NCBI GenBank assembly: GCA_023700945.1
Contig: JAMPXY010000008.1
Location: forward strand, 1 to 38,314
Direction of reading: 5' to 3'
DNA length: 38,314 bases
From: Alphaproteobacteria bacterium
Lineage (GTDB): Bacteria > Pseudomonadota > Alphaproteobacteria > Micavibrionales > Micavibrionaceae
The position numbers and the translations under genes were made by a program. Position 1 is the first letter of the stretch. The number at the start of each line of letters is the position of its first letter. A model generated the notes under the pieces. The model ran no database searches. It saw nothing but the letters and a program-made list of their open reading frames with translations, and had not been told where the DNA came from. Positions 33,234-38,314 of the stretch are shown here, piece by piece.

Positions 33234-33755
33234 ATGGGTGCTTTAACCCCTGTCATTACCGGCCTGACCACTCTGACAACTGCGATTTCCGCCGCTGACC
33301 GCCTGATTGGAGCAGGCCGCGATTTTGCCCGCGATCCTTATGAAGAACAGCGCCGCCAGTTGCGTGCGCAGCAGGATTTGGCCTTGCAGCAGTTGGGGGC
33401 ACAGCAGGCACAAAATGAACAGCAGGCGCGACAGGAGGCCGAGCGTGAGCGACAGACGATTGCCGCTACCGCCCAGGCGGCTGAACAAAAACGTCGCGCC
33501 GCCCTGCGCCGGGCCGTGGCTCGTCAGCGCGTGCAATTTGGTGGCAGTGGTCTGCAGGCGGGTGATGGCTCGGCCGAGGCCGTGTTACTTGGCCTGTTTG
33601 AAGAATCCGAGCAGGACAAGACAGCAACAGGCCGGATAGACGCCTTGCGATATGCGGCGTTGGATCAGTCCTTGAGTGACCGTCAGGCCCTGAATGTGCT
33701 GCAACGGACACAGTTACAGGAACGGCAGGCTTTGGCACGTATTGCGTCAGTGTGA
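33234..33755 (+). CDS. Coiled-coil internal virion-like protein
   Basis: 173 residues. A short N-terminal helix (GALTPVITGLTTLTTAISAADRLI) precedes a long Gln/Ala/Arg-rich coiled coil (about residues 40-100, QLRAQQDLALQQLGAQQAQNEQQARQEAERERQTIAATAQAAEQKRRAALRRAVARQRVQFG). A Gly-rich hinge (GGSGLQAGDGSAEAVLLG) is followed by a C-terminal helix. Position after the nozzle gene and composition fit internal core or ejection proteins of podoviruses (T7 gp13-gp14 region), but no large gp15/gp16-type proteins are present. The assignment is by position and composition. Confidence 0.6.
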   Translation: MGALTPVITGLTTLTTAISAADRLIGAGRDFARDPYEEQRRQLRAQQDLALQQLGAQQAQNEQQARQEAERERQTIAATAQAAEQKRRAALRRAVARQRVQFGGSGLQAGDGSAEAVLLGLFEESEQDKTATGRIDALRYAALDQSLSDRQALNVLQRTQLQERQALARIASV

Positions 33756-33870
33756 TGGGGCCATGCGTACAGTGCATGCGCTTTCACATTCTTGCCACAT
33801 CAGCAACGAATTATGGACGTGATAGCGCAGTATAAGGTTCAGCATACTCCAACGCCTGACAGAAGGATCT

Positions 33871-34284
33871 ATGGTTATGCTGACATCCAGATATTTGCTG
33901 CCTCCTCTGTGTCTTGCCTTTTTGATCGCTGTCAGCGCCCCGGCGGCGGCAAGTTCCGTGACGCCTACTGTTTGCGATATTGGCAAAACTGTAAACCTGA
34001 ATGCGCGGGCGTCCTGGTATGGGCCGGGCTTTCATGGTCGTAAAACCGCGAATGGTGAAATTTTTAACAGGCATGCGCTGACGGCAGCACACAAAACTCT
34101 CAAATTGGGCAGCCGGGTTTTGGTGGAAAATATTGAGAATGGCATGAAAATCGTACTGCGGATCAATGATCGTGGTCCTTATCATGGTAACCGTGCGCTG
34201 GATGTTTCAGAGCGTGCTGCCACCGCTCTTGGTTTTCGTGACGACGGACTCGCCCGTATCAAACTGAGCTTATGTAATAGCTGA
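33871..34284 (+). CDS. Exported RlpA-like double-psi beta-barrel protein
   Basis: 137 residues. A cleavable signal peptide is clear (LLPPLCLAFLIAVSAPAAA, cut near residue 27). The mature part is the RlpA-type DPBB domain: ASWYGPGFHGRKTANGEIFNRHALTAAHKTLKLGSRVLVENIENG and RINDRGPYHGNRALDVSERAATALGF, with the Asp residues expected in the pocket. Two cysteines (35 and 135) could form a disulfide. RlpA enzymes cleave naked peptidoglycan strands. There is no SPOR domain and no lipobox. Within the phage cluster it may act in lysis or in wall penetration; a host gene captured between tail genes is the alternative. Confidence 0.82.
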   Translation: MVMLTSRYLLPPLCLAFLIAVSAPAAASSVTPTVCDIGKTVNLNARASWYGPGFHGRKTANGEIFNRHALTAAHKTLKLGSRVLVENIENGMKIVLRINDRGPYHGNRALDVSERAATALGFRDDGLARIKLSLCNS

Positions 34285-34311
34285 TTATAATTTCCGATAT
34301 CCCTTAAACAG

Positions 34312-34340
34312 GCCCGCCCGGTTAACCGTGGCGGGCTTTT
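34312..34340 (+). terminator. Hairpin terminator between the RlpA-like and tailspike genes
   Basis: GCCCGCC (34312-34318) pairs with GGCGGGC (34330-34336); the loop itself contains the palindrome CGGTTAACCG. It is followed by only four Ts, so termination may be partial. Confidence 0.7.
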
Positions 34341-34360
34341 CATCTCGATAAGGAGCTTTC

Positions 34361-36391
34361 ATGTCGAACCAGCATATTAAAATTCCGGCGGTGGTGCCGG
34401 TGGTACGTTTTTTAGCCAATGGCAGTCAGAATGATTTCACTTATCCGTTTCCGATTTTTTCTGCTGATGATCTCAGGGTGTCTTTGAACGGCGCCCTGCA
34501 ATCCTACGGCTATAGCGTCAGTGGCGTCGGAGAAAGCGCAGGAGGTCAGGTCAATTTTGCCATACCACCCGCCGCTGGGGTGGTGGTGATGTTAGAACGC
34601 CGTTTTCCTTTAGAGCGCATGACCGATTTTCTTGAAGGCGGTGATTTCAGTGCTCGTGCGCTGAATAATGAACTGGATTTTTTGATGATGGCCCTGCAGC
34701 AGGTGCAGCGCGATCAAACGGCAATGCTACGCTATACCCCCGGCGAAATGCCTGCGGCACTTGATCTGCCGGTCAAGGATTTACGTGCAGGTAAGGCGTT
34801 GGGCTTTGATGATAGTGGTAACCCTGTCGCGGTCTCACTCGAGGGCAGTATGGCGACACCTGATTATACTGCGAGTGGTATGGGTGCCGAGACCCGCAGC
34901 AGCAGTGATAAATTATCTGATCTGGTGTCCGTGCGTGACTTTGGCGCGATCGGTGACGGTTTGACAGATGATACATTGGCGTTGCAACAGGCACTGGCTT
35001 CGCATCAGGCCGTATTTGTTCCTGCCGGTACCTATCTGGTCACGGCGCCTGTGACGATTGGTGCACGGCAAAGCTTGCAGGGGGTAGGGGCTGCGTCAGT
35101 TATCAAAGCGCAGGATAACAGTTTTATCACCGTCGAGCTTGCCGCCGGACAGGCGTTGCTCAGTCAGCTGCGGATTGAGGGGGGGCTAGTCGGTGTGGCC
35201 TTGCGTGGACGTCTGGGGGAATGTGTCCAGAATACGCTATGTGATGTGCAAATCATCGGTGCGAACACGGGCCTCGTGCTGGATGGGTATAATGATAGCA
35301 ACCGGCCTTGTTACTGGAATCATCTTGCCCGGGTACTGATTGAGCAACCGATTATGCACGGCGTGCATCTGAATTTAAGCGGGGCGGGTGATACCCCGAA
35401 TGCCAATCGTTTTCATATGGTGCGGGTATATTCCAAAGGAGCAGCCACATCGGGTCATGGATTTTATGTCCAGTACGGCCAACTCAATAACAGCTTTATC
35501 GATTGCGAAGCCAATGTGAACGGTGCTACGGCACAAAGCTGTGTTTGCGTCGGGGCCAGCAGTGATAAGACTTTATTGCTGAATTTTCTATGTGAATCAT
35601 CCAACGGCGTTCCGAACGTAAAATTGCTGAACGGCTCACAGGAAACGGCCATCATCAATCTGACTGCAATGAGCGACGGCCCGGCGATTGAAGATGCATC
35701 CGGCGGCAATTATGATGCTCTCAATGCCGGCTGGCCGGATAAAAACCGTTTGCGCAAGACGGTGGTAACCGATCTCAAGGCCACCTTGATGCGCTTCGAT
35801 ACCGAATATATTGACAGTGCGGGTACCCACAACCTTGATTTGTCACATTCTGTCCATCTGGTGGATGCCACGGCAGGGGCGATCAATATCGCGTTGCCAG
35901 CCGCAGCCAGTGCTACCGGGGCGCAGGTCACTATCAAAAAAGTTGATAACAGTGCCTATATAGTCACTGTGTCTGAACAGAGTGGTGGAGCGGGGCCAGA
36001 TGGCAGCACGTTGCAGCTGGGAGGGCGTTACGATTATGTCACTGTCATTTCTAATGGCGCTAACTGGCATATCCAGTCATCCAGCCGGATGGCCGGTAAT
36101 ACCCGCTATGCTGATACCACCGGTACCTATGACATTGATATGGCGGTGGATACCTATTTGCTATCGAGCTATGGCGGGGCACTGACCGCACGTTTACCTC
36201 CGGCCAATGCTGCGCAGGCGATCGGGCGGACGGTGACGATCAAAAAAATAGATAGTTCAGGTAATGCTGTCACTGTGACCGAGCAAGGCGGTGCCGGTCC
36301 GGATCAGACTAGCCAACCCCTGACCAGCCAGTACAAAGCTGTCACTGTCATATCAAACGGTAGCCAGTGGTACGTGGTTTCCAAAAATTGA
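34361..36391 (+). CDS. Tailspike / tail fibre with pectate-lyase-type beta-helix
   Basis: 676 residues in three parts. Residues 1-130 resemble a podoviral head-binding domain: FLANGSQNDFTYPFPIFSADDLRVSLNGALQSYGYSVSG and a following LEGGDFSARALNNELDFLMMALQQVQRDQ, as in T7-type fibres. Residues about 190-470 begin with VRDFGAIGDGLTDDTLALQQAL, the start of pectate_lyase_3-type beta-helix domains that often depolymerise capsule or LPS. Residues about 482-575 and 582-676 are two tandem copies of a beta module: DSAGTHNLDLS to WHIQSSS, and DTTGTYDIDMA to WYVVSKN. Each contains VTIKK(V/I)D and VTVISNG. It should determine host range. No catalytic residues can be assigned with certainty. Confidence 0.85.
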   Translation: MSNQHIKIPAVVPVVRFLANGSQNDFTYPFPIFSADDLRVSLNGALQSYGYSVSGVGESAGGQVNFAIPPAAGVVVMLERRFPLERMTDFLEGGDFSARALNNELDFLMMALQQVQRDQTAMLRYTPGEMPAALDLPVKDLRAGKALGFDDSGNPVAVSLEGSMATPDYTASGMGAETRSSSDKLSDLVSVRDFGAIGDGLTDDTLALQQALASHQAVFVPAGTYLVTAPVTIGARQSLQGVGAASVIKAQDNSFITVELAAGQALLSQLRIEGGLVGVALRGRLGECVQNTLCDVQIIGANTGLVLDGYNDSNRPCYWNHLARVLIEQPIMHGVHLNLSGAGDTPNANRFHMVRVYSKGAATSGHGFYVQYGQLNNSFIDCEANVNGATAQSCVCVGASSDKTLLLNFLCESSNGVPNVKLLNGSQETAIINLTAMSDGPAIEDASGGNYDALNAGWPDKNRLRKTVVTDLKATLMRFDTEYIDSAGTHNLDLSHSVHLVDATAGAINIALPAAASATGAQVTIKKVDNSAYIVTVSEQSGGAGPDGSTLQLGGRYDYVTVISNGANWHIQSSSRMAGNTRYADTTGTYDIDMAVDTYLLSSYGGALTARLPPANAAQAIGRTVTIKKIDSSGNAVTVTEQGGAGPDQTSQPLTSQYKAVTVISNGSQWYVVSKN

Positions 36392-36409
36392 TCAGGAAAA
36401 GGATAAGGC

Positions 36410-36760
36410 ATGAATATAAAAATAGAACAGCAAAGTCGTGCGCAAATTGCGGCCTTTTTACCGGATGCGATTCGTATGGCGCTGAACTCCTATCAAAAAT
36501 TTTCTCATGAAATTCACGGGGAGAACGAGAAAAGTTTTAAAGATCACCATACCGCCTGCAAGGTGGCGATATCGCATATCGATTTATTGCTGAAGCTGGC
36601 GCGTTGGGCTGATTTGCCGGATGGCGTGACTGCCGATCGCAATCAACAGATGATTTTGGTGGCGGCAATTGCCGAAGCCGAACGTGAATTGCAGGATTAT
36701 GAGGATCAAGATGACGCAGTCAGTAACATTGCCAACGACGCAGGGGATCAAACCAGCTGA
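36410..36760 (+). CDS. Probable small terminase subunit (gp18-like position)
   Basis: 116 residues, helical: a lead helix (RAQIAAFLPDAIRMALNSYQKFSHEI), a middle helix (DHHTACKVAISHIDLLLKLARWA) and an acidic C-terminal part (AIAEAERELQDYEDQDDAVSNIANDAGD). It lies directly before the large terminase and overlaps it by 50 bases, the T7 gp18-gp19 arrangement. Function as the DNA-recognition subunit is inferred from position and size. AAGGATAAGG precedes the ATG. Confidence 0.65.
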   Translation: MNIKIEQQSRAQIAAFLPDAIRMALNSYQKFSHEIHGENEKSFKDHHTACKVAISHIDLLLKLARWADLPDGVTADRNQQMILVAAIAEAERELQDYEDQDDAVSNIANDAGDQTS

Positions 36761-38198
36761 TTTTATGGTATTTCTGGTGCTATGGAACCGGATGCAGGGG
36801 CAAACAACGCCCGCCCTTCACCGTCGCATGGCGCTCTGGCTGCAGCAGAGCTGGTACGATGGGCAAAACCGTCTGCTATTGATGGCGTTTCGCTCGTGCG
36901 GAAAATCCACTCTTGTGGGTTTGTTTGCCGCATGGTTGCTATATCTGAATCCCGATTTGCGAATTCTGGTGCTGGCCGCCGAAAGCACATTGGCGCAGCG
37001 TATGGTTAGGAATGTGCGCCGGATCATCGAACGTCACCCTCTCACCATGGCGTTGAGACCAGATCGGCCTGATCAATGGGCGGGGGATCGCTTTACTATC
37101 AACCGCAGGCGTGAACTACGAGAACCCTCGATGGTCGGGCTGGGGCTGGAGTCCAATATGACGGGCAGTCGCGCCGATATCGTTATCTGTGATGATGTCG
37201 AGGTGCCGAATAGCTGCGATACGGCTGAGAAGCGACGAAACCTGCGCGAGGTGTTAGCGGAGCTGGATTACATCCTTGTCCCGGGCGGGACCCAGCTTTA
37301 TGTCGGCACCCCCCATCACTGGTATACAATTTATGCAGCCGAGGCACGCACAGACATTGGCGAGATACGACCTTATCTCTCCGGTTATCAGCGTTTAATC
37401 TTGCCGGTACTGGATTCGCAGGGTCGCAGCCAATGGCCGGAACGATTCACTCTTGAAGATATTGCAAGGCACAAGGTACAGGGGTTCAATCGCTTCCGTA
37501 GCCAGATGATGCTGGAGCCGGTGAATGTAAGCGAGGGTCGGTTGCAGCCTGAGCGCTTGCGTCGTTATCAGGGTGAACTATGTCCCATCAGGGAATTAAA
37601 TCGGCTGGAATTACAGGGCCGGGCGTTAGTATCGTGCAGTGCCTTCTGGGATCCGGCTTTTGGCACTCGCGACCGAAGCGTTCTGGCTCTGGTTTATGCC
37701 GATGAAAGCGGGACGTTATGGCTGCACCGGGTTTTTTATCTCAAAAACGGACAGGGACCGGATGAGGCCACCGGACAGGCGCAGCAGGTTGTTGAGGCAG
37801 CGCATGGCTATATGATCCCGTCGATCGCAGTGGAAGGAAACGGTATCGGCAAGTTTTTGCCCTTGATACTGCGTCGTGAGTTGGCGCGGGCGCGGGTGCC
37901 TTGTGCGGTGATTGAACATCACAACACGCGCAACAAGGATGAACGAATTCTTGAGGCGTTTGATACGGTCATGGCTGCAGGGTTGCTGCAGGTTCATGAC
38001 AGCGTCTATGCCACTCCGTTTATCACGGAAATGCAGGAATGGCGACCGGGGCGTTCCAGTGGCCATGATGATGGTCTGGATGCGGTAGCGGGGGCCTTGT
38101 TGCGCCAGCCGGCAAGATTGCCGGTTGAATCATTCTCCGGACGCCAGAACTGGCAAGGATACCCCTCACATACAGCAAGGACTGATTTCAATGTTTGA
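36711..38198 (+). CDS. Large terminase subunit, packaging ATPase-nuclease (gp19-like)
   Basis: 495 residues. The ATPase has a Walker A of the gp19 type, MAFRSCGKSTLVG (Lys65), and Walker B ADIVICDDVEVPNS (Asp161-Asp162, Glu164). The C-terminal RNase H-like nuclease retains its acidic residues: Asp314 in AFWDPAFGTRDRS, Glu375 in SIAVEGNGIGKF and Asp453/454/457 in GHDDGLDAVAGALL. Both activities therefore appear intact. The ATG at 36711 has GAGG about six bases upstream and is preferred to an in-frame ATG 14 codons earlier. The stop overlaps the next gene by eight bases. Confidence 0.95.
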   Translation: MTQSVTLPTTQGIKPADFMVFLVLWNRMQGQTTPALHRRMALWLQQSWYDGQNRLLLMAFRSCGKSTLVGLFAAWLLYLNPDLRILVLAAESTLAQRMVRNVRRIIERHPLTMALRPDRPDQWAGDRFTINRRRELREPSMVGLGLESNMTGSRADIVICDDVEVPNSCDTAEKRRNLREVLAELDYILVPGGTQLYVGTPHHWYTIYAAEARTDIGEIRPYLSGYQRLILPVLDSQGRSQWPERFTLEDIARHKVQGFNRFRSQMMLEPVNVSEGRLQPERLRRYQGELCPIRELNRLELQGRALVSCSAFWDPAFGTRDRSVLALVYADESGTLWLHRVFYLKNGQGPDEATGQAQQVVEAAHGYMIPSIAVEGNGIGKFLPLILRRELARARVPCAVIEHHNTRNKDERILEAFDTVMAAGLLQVHDSVYATPFITEMQEWRPGRSSGHDDGLDAVAGALLRQPARLPVESFSGRQNWQGYPSHTARTDFNV

Positions 38199-38314
38199 AT
38201 TTTCACATGATTTAAGCTGGTGGATTACCGTGATTGATCTGCCTGCGTTGGCGGGCTTGTTCTGGTTGATTTGGCGAACACGCCATGATCATGCCAGCGA
38301 AATCATGCACCTGC
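38191..38314 (+). CDS. Membrane protein following the terminase, partial
   Basis: The first 41 residues are visible before the window ends: MFEFSHDLSWWITVIDLPAL, then AGLFWLIWRTRHDHASEIMHL. It has a single membrane helix with the soluble part beginning after it, overlapping the terminase stop by eight bases. Small one-helix proteins in this place are often spanin, holin-like or Rz-type lysis components, but the remainder is not in the window. Confidence 0.55.
   Translation, partial: MFEFSHDLSWWITVIDLPALAGLFWLIWRTRHDHASEIMHL

Overview
The window looks like a chromosomal segment of an alphaproteobacterium of moderate GC content. The signs are the purC/purS and purQ/purL/bolA/CGFS-glutaredoxin genes, a DUF1476 protein related to the Paracoccus F1-ATPase zeta inhibitor, and a complete mreB-mreC-mreD-PBP2-rodA rod-shape cluster. 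A Rhodospirillales- or Micavibrio-like lineage is a guess from general protein character, not a demonstrated placement.

Left part, 1-23240: host genes. In order they are the N-terminal part of a FecR-domain surface protein (minus, runs off the left edge), a cyclic-nucleotide-binding/EAL phosphodiesterase, a DUF3307 membrane protein, rpmJ, a DUF3137 protein, and the cell-elongation cluster. They are followed by grxD-bolA-purL-purQ (minus), DUF1476 (minus) divergent from purC-purS (plus), and a small unknown gene. Then come an AlkA-like glycosylase, a putative HExxH metallopeptidase, NAD kinase, an unknown gene, and the operon [S24-like repressor - PfkB sugar/nucleoside kinase - pyrE] reading left.

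Right part, 23405-38314: a podovirus-type structural cluster in the order of the T7 late region. It has two small unknown genes, a short gp7.3-position protein, the head-tail connector/portal, a Bbp19-like protein, the scaffold, the major capsid protein, tail tubular proteins A and B, and an internal-virion-like coiled coil. It ends with an exported RlpA-like protein, a tailspike, a probable small terminase, the large terminase and a membrane protein cut by the right edge. No integrase, polymerase, replication gene or tRNA attachment site is visible, but the right end is not in the window. A PilZ gene with its own promoter and terminator sits inverted inside the cluster.

The most interesting signal is regulatory. 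A 17-base palindromic core, ATAGGAAATAAATCCTA, occurs in the divergent region between the repressor operon and the phage cluster. It occurs again exactly in the 17-bp spacer of a strong promoter (TTGACA-N17-TAGAAT) at 27885-27913. That second promoter drives a stretch of about 135 nt with two hairpins, the last followed by eight Ts, before the capsid gene. It reads either as a repressor-controlled small RNA or as an attenuated capsid leader. The repressor has lost both residues of the S24 Ser-Lys dyad and is translationally coupled to a kinase and pyrE. Together these suggest a stably domesticated or host-controlled podovirus-like particle element; that interpretation is inference. All calls were made by reading the sequence, with no database search.
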